Assembly: GCF_016916835.1 (NCBI RefSeq)
Contig: NZ_JAFFIX010000004.1
Coordinates: 186,001-250,000 of the forward strand
DNA length: 64,000 bases
Direction of reading: 5' to 3'
From: Actinacidiphila bryophytorum
GTDB lineage: Bacteria; Actinomycetota; Actinomycetes; Streptomycetales; Streptomycetaceae
Position 1 is the first letter of the stretch. Every line of letters begins with the position of its first letter. Made by a program: the position numbers and the translations under genes. Shown here in pieces: positions 1 through 9,000 of the stretch. Below the pieces are notes generated by a model. That model worked only from the letters and a program-made list of their open reading frames with translations. It had not been told where the DNA came from and did no database searches.

Positions 1-421
1 TTTCCAGCAGCGCGGGGTCGCGGCCGAGGAGGTCGGGGAGGAAGGCGGTGGCGGCCGTGTCGAAGAAGAGCCCGCCGAGGCCCAGCAGGAAGGCGACGGC
101 GGCGAGCAGCGGAATGCTCAGCACGTCGAGCGCGGCGGCGACCGCCGGTATCGCGAGCAGCGCGGCACGTGCCGCGTCCGTGACCCACATGGTGCGCCGC
201 CGGTCCCAGCGGTCCACCAGCGCACCGCCGAGCACCCCGAAGAGCAGCCACGGCACAGTTCCGGCGGCCGTGACGACGGCGAGCGCCATCGGGTCGCGCG
301 TCAACGTCAGGGCGAGCAGCGGCAGTGCCGCATAGGTCACGCCGTCGCCGAGCGAGGACACCGTCTGCGCCGTCCACAGCCGCCCGAAGCCGGCCGACAA
401 CTTCCCCGCGTCCGCGCTCAC
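1..421 (-). CDS. MFS transporter, N-terminal part (runs off left edge)
   Basis: Only the first 140 or so residues are in the window; the gene continues beyond base 1. The GTG start at 421 overlaps the stop of the upstream ArsR gene by 4 bases (GTGA), so the two are almost certainly translationally coupled. The visible part begins with GRLWTAQTVSSLGDG, followed by helices separated by the loop DRWDRRR, the motif-A loop of major facilitator exporters of the EntS/MFS_3 type. The pairing with an ArsR-type repressor suggests a repressor-controlled efflux pump. The substrate cannot be read from the sequence. Confidence 0.85.
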   Translation of the reverse strand, partial: MSADAGKLSAGFGRLWTAQTVSSLGDGVTYAALPLLALTLTRDPMALAVVTAAGTVPWLLFGVLGGALVDRWDRRRTMWVTDAARAALLAIPAVAAALDVLSIPLLAAVAFLLGLGGLFFDTAATAFLPDLLGRDPALLE

Positions 422-957
422 TTGGCCTCCCCTCCCGCGGGCCCGCCCTGCGCCGGGTGGAAGAGGGCGAAGACGAGCGACGCGTCCGGCAGCGCCGGGT
501 CCGACAGCTCCCGGTACTCGTCCGCCAGCGCCTCCAGCCGCTCCGCCAGCTCGGCGAACTGCTCGTCGGTGAGCCGCAGATGGGCCATCCGCACATGCCG
601 CTCACCGTCCGCAGGCGACGCCTCCAGGTCCGCCACCGCGTGCCGCATCAGCACGTCGGGCCCGCCCTCGCCCGGTTCTGGCAGCACGATCGACCGCGCG
701 GCCATCGCGTAGTACCGCTCGGTGACTCCCCGGACCTTGCGCGTCCGCACCACCTTGACCAGCCCCGCCCGCTCCAGCAGCCGCACGTGGTAGCTGGAGC
801 TCCCCTTCGCGAGCCCCACCCGCTCGGCGATCTGCGTGATCGTCGCGGGCTCGAAGCGCAGCACCGCCATGATCCGGTGCCGCGTGAGATTGGAGACGGC
901 ACGCACCTGCTCGTCGGTGGTGACGTGGAGGGTCCTGGGAACGTCGTCGCTCGGCAT
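418..957 (-). CDS. ArsR-family winged-helix regulator
   Basis: A 179-residue DNA-binding repressor. Its winged-helix domain covers about residues 15-85 (LTRHRIMAVLRFEPATITQI, then GLAKGSSSYHVRLLERAGLV as the recognition helix), followed by a helical C-terminal half of unknown ligand specificity. No ArsR metal-binding Cys motif is visible, so it probably senses a small molecule or works as a DUF5937-like regulator. I chose the ATG at 957. A TTG at 993 would add 12 residues encoded by the operator palindrome, which is unlikely. There is no clear Shine-Dalgarno before the ATG, so the message may be leaderless or start within the operator. It is coupled to the MFS gene downstream. Confidence 0.85.
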   Translation of the reverse strand: MPSDDVPRTLHVTTDEQVRAVSNLTRHRIMAVLRFEPATITQIAERVGLAKGSSSYHVRLLERAGLVKVVRTRKVRGVTERYYAMAARSIVLPEPGEGGPDVLMRHAVADLEASPADGERHVRMAHLRLTDEQFAELAERLEALADEYRELSDPALPDASLVFALFHPAQGGPAGGEAK

Positions 958-962
958 GGCAC

Positions 963-988
963 CAATGGTCAACGTTTCTTGACCATTG
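963..988. promoter_or_regulatory. Palindromic operator for the ArsR/MFS pair
   Basis: A perfect 10-base inverted repeat, CAATGGTCAA and TTGACCATTG, with a 6-base spacer. It ends 5 bases upstream of the ArsR ATG. Its position over the likely transcription start fits autorepression by the ArsR protein. The half-site also resembles a -35 TTGACC. Confidence 0.75.
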
Positions 989-1020
989 CACAAGAGGGTT
1001 CCGCCCGCAGATCACGGCGC

Positions 1021-1845
1021 CTACGCCCAGGGCGTCGTCGGAATCAGGCGGAAGGGGAGCATCGCGGACGCCGGGGGCGCCGGCATCGTCGTGGCGATGT
1101 GGCGCCACTGGTCGGACTCGGCGATCGACGTCAGCTGCTGGGTGGTCAGGGGGGCGTCGGTCGTCGGGGTCCTGCTGTCCGTGCCGGGCTTGCGGATCCA
1201 CTGCTGGTTGACCGTGACCTGGTAGTCGGGGGTCTCGTACGTCGAGGTCAGCCAGTCCTTGGGGGCCGGATGCACGGACTGGCTGACGATCAGGCGGCCG
1301 TCCTTGTAGAGGGAGAGGTGGCAGGGGTCGTCGGACGCGCCGCCGCGGACGGGGGGGCATCCGGCCGTGGAGGGGCCGGAGCCTGCGGGTTTGCGGGTCA
1401 CGAAGACCGACACCACCGCCGTGCCGCGGGAGTTGGTGAACTTGGCCGCGATGCCCGCCGCGGGGGCGAGGTGCTGGGCCGCGTCGTCCTTGGGGGCGCT
1501 GTCCTGGGAGCGTATGCCGGTGAGGGTGCCAGGGGTGAGGAGCGTGGTCAGGGCCTGGTGCATACGGGCGGCGCGGGCGGCCGAACCGGACGGCGGGGCC
1601 GGGGGGGAGGCGACCATCGTGTCGATGTGGTGGCCGTTCGACCCGGACGTCGCCACGACCGTGCCGCCGACCGCGGCGGCCACGGCGACGGCCGCCGTCA
1701 CCGACACGATCGCGGCCGTGCGCCGCCGCCGGGTCCTGCGGCCCTGGGCGTGGGCCGCGGACACCAGGCGCAGCGGGCGGTCGGGCTCGGCGGATTCTGC
1801 GGCCTGGCGCAGTGCGGTGCTCAGGGCGTCCTCGAATGCGGGCAT
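1021..1845 (-). CDS. Single-pass membrane protein, probable anti-sigma partner of the ECF sigma factor
   Basis: A 274-residue protein. A short N-terminal segment (FEDALSTALRQAAESAEP) is followed by a basic stretch GRRTRRRR, then one membrane span at about residues 48-70 (AAIVSVTAAVAVAAAVGG), then an extracellular region rich in Ser, Pro and Thr with a Cys pair. The start at 1845 follows a good GAGGATC ribosome site. It lies 81 bases downstream of the SigE-type sigma factor on the same strand, the usual place for its membrane partner. It has no zinc-anti-sigma HxxxCxxC motif. The sigma-regulating role is inferred from position only; it could be a lipoprotein-like sensor. Confidence 0.6.
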   Translation of the reverse strand: MPAFEDALSTALRQAAESAEPDRPLRLVSAAHAQGRRTRRRRTAAIVSVTAAVAVAAAVGGTVVATSGSNGHHIDTMVASPPAPPSGSAARAARMHQALTTLLTPGTLTGIRSQDSAPKDDAAQHLAPAAGIAAKFTNSRGTAVVSVFVTRKPAGSGPSTAGCPPVRGGASDDPCHLSLYKDGRLIVSQSVHPAPKDWLTSTYETPDYQVTVNQQWIRKPGTDSRTPTTDAPLTTQQLTSIAESDQWRHIATTMPAPPASAMLPFRLIPTTPWA

Positions 1846-1926
1846 GGGTGATCCTCGTCTGGTGGGCATGCGCGGGCCGCGCGTGCGGACGGCTGGGGGA
1901 AACGAAGGGAGGTACGCGGTGGCGGC

Positions 1927-2460
1927 TCAGCGCGGGACGAGATCGGCCGCCTGCTCGCCGAGTTCGGCCCGCAGCCGGTGCAGGGCGCGGGCCGTCCGCG
2001 TGCGTATCGCCCCCGACGTGGAATTCAGCGCCTGCGCCGTCTCCTCGACGCTGCGGTCCTCCCAGTAGCGCAGGACGAGCACCGCCCGGTCCTTGGGGGC
2101 GAGCCGGCCGAGCGCGTGCAGCAGCGTCACCCGCAGTGCCACGTCGCCGGTGCCGCCGCCGGCCCGCGGCTGCTGCTGCCCGTACTCGGGCGGCTCGGCG
2201 GTCAGCCGCTCGGTGGCCGTGGAGCGGCGGCGCCGGTGCATCAGGAAGGTGCGGACCAGGACGGTCTGCGCGTACGCGGCCGGATTGCCGAGCTTGTCGG
2301 AGCCGCGGCCCCAGACGACGTACATGCGGCTCAGCGTCTCCTGGACCAGGTCCTCGGACAGGTGGGTGTCACCGCCGGTGAGCAGCCACGCGGAGCGGTA
2401 CAGCGACCGCGTTCTGGCCTGGGCGAACTCGATGTACGCCTTGGTCTGTGCATGTCGCAA
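1927..2460 (-). CDS. ECF sigma factor, SigE-like 50-kDa-independent family
   Basis: A 177-residue extracytoplasmic-function sigma factor of the actinobacterial SigE subfamily. Region 2 covers about residues 12-75 (RSLYRSAWLLTGGDTHLSED, then LVQETLSRMYVVW), and region 4 covers about 110-165 (LAPKDRAVLVLRYWEDRSVE, then a helix-turn-helix with SGAIRTRTARALHRLR). The likely start is TTG at 2460, nine bases after a strong GGAGGGGG. No in-frame ATG precedes region 2. The downstream membrane protein is the probable partner. I see no target promoter consensus. Confidence 0.85.
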   Translation of the reverse strand: MRHAQTKAYIEFAQARTRSLYRSAWLLTGGDTHLSEDLVQETLSRMYVVWGRGSDKLGNPAAYAQTVLVRTFLMHRRRRSTATERLTAEPPEYGQQQPRAGGGTGDVALRVTLLHALGRLAPKDRAVLVLRYWEDRSVEETAQALNSTSGAIRTRTARALHRLRAELGEQAADLVPR

Positions 2461-2544
2461 TGCGGGCGACCCCCTCCGGACGGCAAGTGCTTACCCGTAC
2501 TCGATGCACGGGACCGCCGGTGTGTTACAGCCGTCTTCCGCGGG

Positions 2545-4638
2545 CTACGACACCTCGATGCCGTGGTCGCGGATCAGCGACTCCAGGCCGCCGGTGTACC
2601 CCCGGCCGCCGGCCACGAAGTCCCAGTCGCCGCCTGCGCGGCGGCGGAAGGAGCCGAGGACCAGGGCGGTCTCGCCGGGGCGGCCGTCGGAGACGGGGAG
2701 CCGGTCGAGTTCCGCGGAGCCGGCGTCCAGCAGGCGGACGGCGGCGCGGGTGAAGCCGGACAGGTCGGCGCCTGGGTTGACGGTGGGGTCGATCGCGGTG
2801 GCCAGGACCAGGCGGTCGGCGTCGGCGGGGAGGGCGTCGAAGGCGACGCGCAGGGCGGCCCGGTCGGGGGGTGTCGCGGGGACGGCGGTGACGGTGCCGT
2901 CGGGGGTGCGGGGGTTGTTGTAGAAGACGAAGTGGTCGTCGCTGAGGACGGTCGCGCCGCGGCAGACCAGGGCGCAGACGTCCAGGGCGACGCCGCCCGA
3001 CCACTGCACGCCGAGCACGTTGTGGTCGGGGGCCGGCGGTGCCGCGGGGGCGGGCGGCCGGTCGCCGGGGCCGAGGCGGCCGCGCAGGCCGTGCTGGTGC
3101 AGCAGTTCGACCAGCTGCTCGCCGGAGACCAGCTCCAGCGGCTTGCCCCGGACGAAGGTGTGCGAGCCGTTGCCGAAGCGCGAGGTGGTGACCAGGACGC
3201 CCTTGTTGGCGCCGGTGTGCTGGACGGTGCCGTAGAGGTCGCGGACCGCGGTGGGCTGCACGGTGTGGCGGTAGCGCTTGACCTGGACGACGATGGTGCC
3301 GCCGCGTATCGGGGTGGGGTCGACGGCGTCCACGTCGACACCGCCGTCGCCGGAGCGCTGCGTGGTCACCGCCTCCATGCCCATGGCGCGGAAGAGCGCG
3401 GCGACCAGCTCCTCGAAGACCAGCGGGTCCATCGCGAACAGGTCGGGTTCGTCCTCGTCGTCCACCAGGGGGGCCGCGGCCATCGGCACGGGGGCGCCCA
3501 CGTCCTCGGGCAGCCGGCCGGGGCGGACGGCGACGCGCTGCTCCGGGCGGGCGGACAACTGGCCGTGGAAGACGTCGACCAGGCAGTCGACCGCACTGAG
3601 CCGCGCCAGGTCCAGGGCGGCGAAGACGCCGCGGTCCGCGATCACGGTGGCCAGGTAGATACGGGCCTCGCGGCCGGTCGCGGGGTCGTGGTCGTCGACG
3701 TAGCCGGCCAGTTCCACCGACTCCAGCACGCCGGATCCGTCGGCGGCGAAGACGTCGCGCAGCGCCAGCAGCACGCACTGGGCGAGCAGGTCGCGGTAGA
3801 GGGCGCGGCGCTGGGCGGCCGGGCGGGGGGTGTCCTTGTGGCGGTCGGCGGTCGGCATGTACCGCACCGCCTTGGTCTCGGGGACCGCGTCGTACCCGGG
3901 CAGCTCCCAGGTGAGCACCAACTGCCGGGCACCCGCGTCGTAGGCGGCGTCCACCTGGCGCGGCAGGTCCTGCGGCCAGGCGGTCGACAGCGACAGGGCG
4001 GCGGAGAAGTACTGGGCGACCGCGTCGGGTTCGCCGGTGCGCAGCCCGTCGGCCAGCCGCTCGACTCCCGCGTTGTGGCGGCGGATCGCGGCGAGCTGGT
4101 CGGCGGCCCACTGGTCGTACTGCTGCCGGTAGGCGGCCAGTTGCTGCTGCCGCTGGGCTTCCGCGGCCTGCGCCGCGGCAAGGTCGCGGGCGTAGCGGGC
4201 CTGCGCCTCCTCCTGCGCGCGGCGGTTCGCCCGGCCCCAACCGCCGGGCGCCTGGGCCTGGTAGCGCTGCGGGTCGGGCATGGGGACGGGGCGGGCGAGC
4301 GGCCCGGCGTCGAAGGGCTGGAGCTGCTGGGAGCGGTGCAGCGCGGCCATGCTGAAGGCGGGTGCGCTGACCCCGGTGGCCAGCAGGCCGGTCAGGGCGG
4401 CGACGCGGGCGTCCAGCTCGTCGGTCAGCCGCTGCGCCTCGGCCTCCTGCTGCTGCCGGTAGGCCGCCTGGCGTTCCCGGTTCTGCCGGGCCATGTCCCG
4501 TTCGTACGCGCGCTGCTGCCGCTCCCGTTCGCGCTGCTGCTGCGCCCGGGCCCGCTGCTGGGCCTCCTGCTGGCGTTGCTGCTGGCGCTGCATCTCGGCC
4601 CAGACGGCGATCGGACCGCTCGTGGAGCGACGGGTCAT
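2545..4638 (-). CDS. TerD domain fused to an Mrr-type restriction endonuclease
   Basis: A 697-residue cytoplasmic protein with three parts. Residues 1-190 or so are a Gln/Arg-rich coiled coil (runs such as RQQQRQQEAQQRARAQQQ). The middle, about residues 390-510, is an Mrr_cat nuclease: FEELVAALFRAMG, then SGDGGVDVDAVDP and VVQVKRYRH, which supply the D-(Q/E)xK catalytic pattern. The last 155 residues are a TerD domain (VQWSGGVALDVCALVCRG, DDHFVFYNNPRTPDG), the calcium-binding fold of tellurite and stress-response proteins. The ATG at 4638 follows GGGAGG. TerD proteins are normally separate from nucleases. The fusion suggests a DNA-cleaving stress or defence effector, but this is inference. 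Its Q-rich part differs in composition from its neighbours. Confidence 0.8.
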   Translation of the reverse strand: MTRRSTSGPIAVWAEMQRQQQRQQEAQQRARAQQQRERERQQRAYERDMARQNRERQAAYRQQQEAEAQRLTDELDARVAALTGLLATGVSAPAFSMAALHRSQQLQPFDAGPLARPVPMPDPQRYQAQAPGGWGRANRRAQEEAQARYARDLAAAQAAEAQRQQQLAAYRQQYDQWAADQLAAIRRHNAGVERLADGLRTGEPDAVAQYFSAALSLSTAWPQDLPRQVDAAYDAGARQLVLTWELPGYDAVPETKAVRYMPTADRHKDTPRPAAQRRALYRDLLAQCVLLALRDVFAADGSGVLESVELAGYVDDHDPATGREARIYLATVIADRGVFAALDLARLSAVDCLVDVFHGQLSARPEQRVAVRPGRLPEDVGAPVPMAAAPLVDDEDEPDLFAMDPLVFEELVAALFRAMGMEAVTTQRSGDGGVDVDAVDPTPIRGGTIVVQVKRYRHTVQPTAVRDLYGTVQHTGANKGVLVTTSRFGNGSHTFVRGKPLELVSGEQLVELLHQHGLRGRLGPGDRPPAPAAPPAPDHNVLGVQWSGGVALDVCALVCRGATVLSDDHFVFYNNPRTPDGTVTAVPATPPDRAALRVAFDALPADADRLVLATAIDPTVNPGADLSGFTRAAVRLLDAGSAELDRLPVSDGRPGETALVLGSFRRRAGGDWDFVAGGRGYTGGLESLIRDHGIEVS

Positions 4639-4785
4639 GCGGTGTTGCCCTCCCCCGGGGGACGTGCTGTCCCGGAACCGCGCGCCGGGTGACCGGCAGC
4701 ACACATGTCCGACTCTACGGCGAAGTCGCAGCCCGGCCCATCCACTTGGGGCACCCGGCCGGCGCCGGCCGGCCGACTCCCGGGC

Positions 4786-4805
4786 ACCCGGCGGCCCCGC
4801 CGGGT
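4786..4805 (-). terminator. Hairpin downstream of the alcohol dehydrogenase gene
   Basis: Arms ACCCGGCG and CGCCGGGT with a 4-base loop lie 16 bases past the dehydrogenase stop. A second GC palindrome (CGGCCGGCGCCGGCCG) sits just beyond it. The U-tract is weak, as usual in streptomycetes. Confidence 0.5.
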
Positions 4806-4820
4806 ACCCTCACCGCGTCC

Positions 4821-5843
4821 TCACATGGTGAGCACCATGCGGAAGCGCGCGGCTCCGGACATCATCCGCTCGTACGCGGCGCCCGCCTCGTCCAGCGGCA
4901 CCGTCTCGACCATCGGCCGGATGCCGTGCAGCGCGCTGAAGCGCATCGTGTCCTCGACGTCCTGCGAGGTGCCCGACGGGTGGCCGCGCACGACCCGGCC
5001 CTGCATGAGCAGTTGCAGCGGGGCGATGCCCATCGGGTCGGTGGTGGCGCCGATGACGACGAGTTCGCCGCGCCGGGCGAGCCCGTCGACGACCGAGCCG
5101 ATGGCGTCGGAGTTCCCGACCGTGGCGAGGACGACGTCGGCGCCGCCGAGTGCCTGCAGCGCCTCGGCGACCGGGGTGTCGGCGGTGGAGTCGACGTAGT
5201 GGTGGGCGCCGAGCTGCTTGGCGAAGTCCGCCTTGTCGGCGCCGCGGGCGATGGCGACCGTCTCGTAGCCCATGGCGGCCGCGTAGCGCACGCCGAGGTG
5301 GCCGAGGCCGCCGATGCCGAGGACGGCGACCAGGTCGCCGGGTTCCGCCTTGCTGCGGCGCAGGCCGTTGTACGTGGTCACGCCCGCGCAGCCGAGCGGC
5401 CCGGCGTCGGCGGGGGAGAGGGCGTCGGGGATGCGGGCCAGGGCGTCCACGGGGGCGATCACGGACTCGGCGAAGCCGCCGTCGTAGGCCCAGCCGGGGA
5501 CCTTCAGGTTCTCGCAGACGATGAAGTCGCCCTGGCGGCAGGGCTTGCAGTGGCCGCAGCTGCCGCCGAACCAGCCCACCGCGACCCGGTCGCCGACCTG
5601 CCAGCCGCGTTCGGCCACGCCCTCGCCGAGCGCGTCGAGACGCCCGGCGATCTCGTGCCCGGCGACGACCGGGAAGCTGACCCCGGGGAAGGCGCCCTCG
5701 ACGAAGCCGGCGTCGCTGTGGCAGACCCCGCAGGCCTCGACGGCGATCCTGGCGTGTCCGGGGCCCGGCACGCGCACCTCCCGTTCGACGATCTCGAACG
5801 GGCCGCCGGCGGCGGGGACTTGTGCAACGCGGTAGGTGGTCAT
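4821..5843 (-). CDS. Zinc-dependent alcohol dehydrogenase (AdhP type)
   Basis: A 340-residue medium-chain dehydrogenase, full length for the family. The catalytic-zinc site is seen as GVCHSDAG and GHEIAGRLDALGEG. The structural-zinc cluster is CGHCKPCRQGDFIVCE, and the nucleotide fold is VLGIGGLGHLGVRYAAAMG. These are the hallmarks of enzymes that oxidise primary alcohols or reduce aldehydes with NAD(P). The start at 5843 follows GGGAGG, 7 bases away; longer in-frame starts lack a ribosome site. It is transcribed alone, divergent from the beta-galactosidase gene, with 244 bases between them. Physiological substrate unknown. Confidence 0.9.
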   Translation of the reverse strand: MTTYRVAQVPAAGGPFEIVEREVRVPGPGHARIAVEACGVCHSDAGFVEGAFPGVSFPVVAGHEIAGRLDALGEGVAERGWQVGDRVAVGWFGGSCGHCKPCRQGDFIVCENLKVPGWAYDGGFAESVIAPVDALARIPDALSPADAGPLGCAGVTTYNGLRRSKAEPGDLVAVLGIGGLGHLGVRYAAAMGYETVAIARGADKADFAKQLGAHHYVDSTADTPVAEALQALGGADVVLATVGNSDAIGSVVDGLARRGELVVIGATTDPMGIAPLQLLMQGRVVRGHPSGTSQDVEDTMRFSALHGIRPMVETVPLDEAGAAYERMMSGAARFRMVLTM

Positions 5844-5957
5844 CCGGACCTCCCTGAGGCGACGGAGAGCATTCTTCCTTCCATGACAGCACGCCTGGTC
5901 CGCCCCCGCGCGTCGGCGAGAAGTGGTGTACGGCTCAACGAAGGTGTCGCACGACCC

Positions 5958-5985
5958 TTGACCCTCGCAGGTCCCGCACTGCGAG
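5958..5985. promoter_or_regulatory. Promoter-proximal inverted repeat upstream of the beta-galactosidase
   Basis: A TTGACC at 5958-5963 is followed directly by the inverted repeat CTCGCAG (5964-5970) and CTGCGAG (5979-5985). It lies between two divergent genes, so it could serve either. It is only a candidate operator. Confidence 0.35.
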
Positions 5986-6087
5986 AATCCGTGTGGCATT
6001 GGTGGATTCTGTTCGTTGCTGATCCATTGTGAGCGTACACATCGCCAAGGCCTCCGTCGCGTATACCCTCATCGAGGAGTGGTCGCA

Positions 6088-9000
6088 GTGCCGGTCAATC
6101 GCAGGTCCTTGCTGGTCACCGGAGCCGTGGGAGCCGCTGTCCCCGCTCTGCCGGGGCTCGTCCCCAGCGCTGCCGCCGCCCCCGCCCACGGCGCCGGCCC
6201 CGATCCCGCACACGGTCGTACACCCGCCAGGACGGTCGACCTCAGCGACGGCTGGCGCTTCGCCCTGGTCAACCCGGCCGGAGTCACCGACCCGACCGGT
6301 GCCTACGCCGACGCCGCCGCGCCCGGCTACGACGACTCGCGCTGGCGGGCGGTCTCGGTACCGCACGACTGGAGCATCGAGCAGACGCCCACCACCGACT
6401 CGGGCACCTCCGGCGGCACCGGCTTCCTGCCCGGCGGCCTCGGCTGGTACCGCACGTCCTTCACGCTGCCGCCCGCGACGGCCGGCCGCCGGGTGTCGGT
6501 CGAGTTCGACGGCGTCTACATGGACAGCTACGTCTACTGCAACGGCACCCTGGTCGGCAACCACCCCTACGGCTACACGGGTTTCGCCTTCGACCTCACG
6601 GACCTGCTGCACACCGACGGCCGCACGCCCAACGTGATCGCCGTCCAGGTGCGCAACCAACTGCCCAGCAGCCGCTGGTATTCGGGCAGCGGCATCTACC
6701 GCAACGCCCGGCTGGTCATCACCGACCCCGTCCACCTGGCCCGCTGGGGCACCTTCGTGACCACCCCGGGGCTCGCGGAGAGCGCGGCGGCCGGGCACGC
6801 CACCGTCCGGGCGGAGATCACCGCGGTCAACGAGTCCGCGCAGCCGCGCCGGGCCACCGTCGTCGCCACCGTCCGCGACCCGCAGGGCCGCCAAGTGGCC
6901 CGGCAGAGCGCACCGCTGGACCTCGCGGCCGGCGGGCAGGGCACCGAGACGCTGGAAATGACCGTCGCGGCACCGAAGCTGTGGTCCCTGGAGGCGCCGC
7001 ACCTGTACTCGCTGGAGGCCGAGGTGCAGGCCGGGGGGAGGACCCTGGACAGCCTGCCGACGACCTTCGGCTTCCGCTTCGTGGCGATCGACCCGGACAC
7101 GGGCATGACCGTCAACGGCGTCCACGCCAAGATCCAGGGCGTCGACCTGCACCACGACCAGGGCGCGCTGGGCTCCGCGATCAGCGCCGACGCGCTGCTG
7201 CGGCAGATGACGATCATGAAGTCGATGGGCGTCAACGCCTTCAGGACCTCGCACAACCCGCCGTCGCCGGAGATGATCCGGGTCTGCGAGCAGCTGGGCA
7301 TCGTGATGATGGTCGAGGCCTTCGACTGCTGGCACACCGGCAAGACCACCTACGACTACCACCGCTTCTTCGACGCCAACAGCGCGGCCGACATCGCCGA
7401 GATGGTGAAGGCGGCCCGCAACTCGCCCGCGGTCGTGATGTGGTCGATCGGCAACGAGATCCCCGACTCCACCAGCACCGCGGGCCTGGCGATGGCCCAG
7501 GGCCTCATCGACACCGTCCGCTCGCTCGACACCACCCGGCCGGTCGTGATCGGCTCCGACAAATACCGCGGGCTGCCCGCGGTCGGCTCGGCTGCCGACC
7601 TGATGCTCGGCAAACTCGACGGCCTGGGCCTGAACTACAACACCGCGGCCTCGGTCGACGCCCTGCACGCCCGCTACCCGCACCTCTTCCTCTTCGAGTC
7701 CGAGTCGTCGTCGGAGACCTCGACCCGCGGCGCCTACCAGGAGCCGCAGCACCTCAACACCGGCGAGAACTACACCCCCGGCAGGCGGGAGACGTCCTCG
7801 TACGACAACAACCTCGCCTCGTGGACGATCAGCGGCGAGTACGGCCTGAAGAAGGACCGCGACCGGCGCTTCTTCGCCGGGCAGTTCCTCTGGTCCGGCA
7901 TGGACTACATCGGCGAGCCGACGCCCTACAACGTCTTCCCGGTGAAGGCGTCCTTCTTCGGCGCGGTCGACACGGCCGGCTTCCCCAAGGACATGTACCA
8001 CCTCTTCCGCAGCCAGTGGACGGCCGAGCCGATGGTCCACCTGGTGCCGATGGACTGGACCGACCACAAGGCCGGGGAGACCGTCGAGGTGTGGGCGTAC
8101 TCCAACGTCGACACGGTCGAACTCTTCCTCGACGGCCGCTCGCTCGGCGTGCGGCGCTTCGACACCAAGACGACCACCGACGGGCGCACGTACCTGGAGA
8201 CCACCGAGGCCACCGGCGACGACCGCACGGTCACCGGCGGCCCCTACCCGGGCAGTTACACCAGCCCCAACGGCAGCGCGGGCAAACTGCACCTGACCTG
8301 GCAGGTGCCCTTCGCGCCGGGCGAGTTGAAGGCCGTCGCCCGGCGGGGCGGGCGGACCGTGGCCACCGACGTGCTGCGCACCGCGGGCGCACCGCACACC
8401 GTGCGGCTGCTGCCGGACCGCGACGGGCTGCCCGCGGACGGGCGTTCGCTGGTCTACGTCACCGCCGAGGTCATCGACGCGCGCGGCACCGTCGTGCCCG
8501 GCGCGGACCACCTGCTGACCTTCACGGTGGACGGCGGCTCGCTGGCCGGCGTCGACAACGGCCGCCAGGAGAGCGCCGAGCGCTACCAGTCCAGCACCCG
8601 CACCGCCTTCCACGGCAAGGCGCTGGCCATCGTCCGCGCCGGCACCTCAGCCGGGCGGCTCACCGTCACCGCGACGGGACCCGGCCTGCACAAGGCGAGC
8701 GTCCAGGTGCGGACGCTCCACGCCTCCGACGCGGCGACCACCCCGCCCGCGCGGTTCGCCGCAGGCCCGGCCCCGCAGGCCCCCGACCACCCGCTGGCGG
8801 ACGCCAGTTACTCCGGCGCCCCGAACACCCTGCCGGCCGCGATGCTCGACGGCGACCCGGCCACCGGCTGGTCCAACGCCTTCAAGAAGAGCGCCACCGC
8901 CCTGCTCCCGGCCTTCAGCGGGGCCCGCGCGGCCGACTGGGTGTCGGTCGCCTGGGCGGCGCCCCGCAGCGTGGAGTCGGTCGCGGTCTCCTTCACCGTG

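Noticed and set aside
325..1851. Long Arg/Gly-rich plus-strand frame of 508 residues
   Set aside because: It is a shadow of the ArsR and membrane protein genes on the minus strand. It has no ribosome site and shows only the biased composition of an off-frame GC-rich reading.
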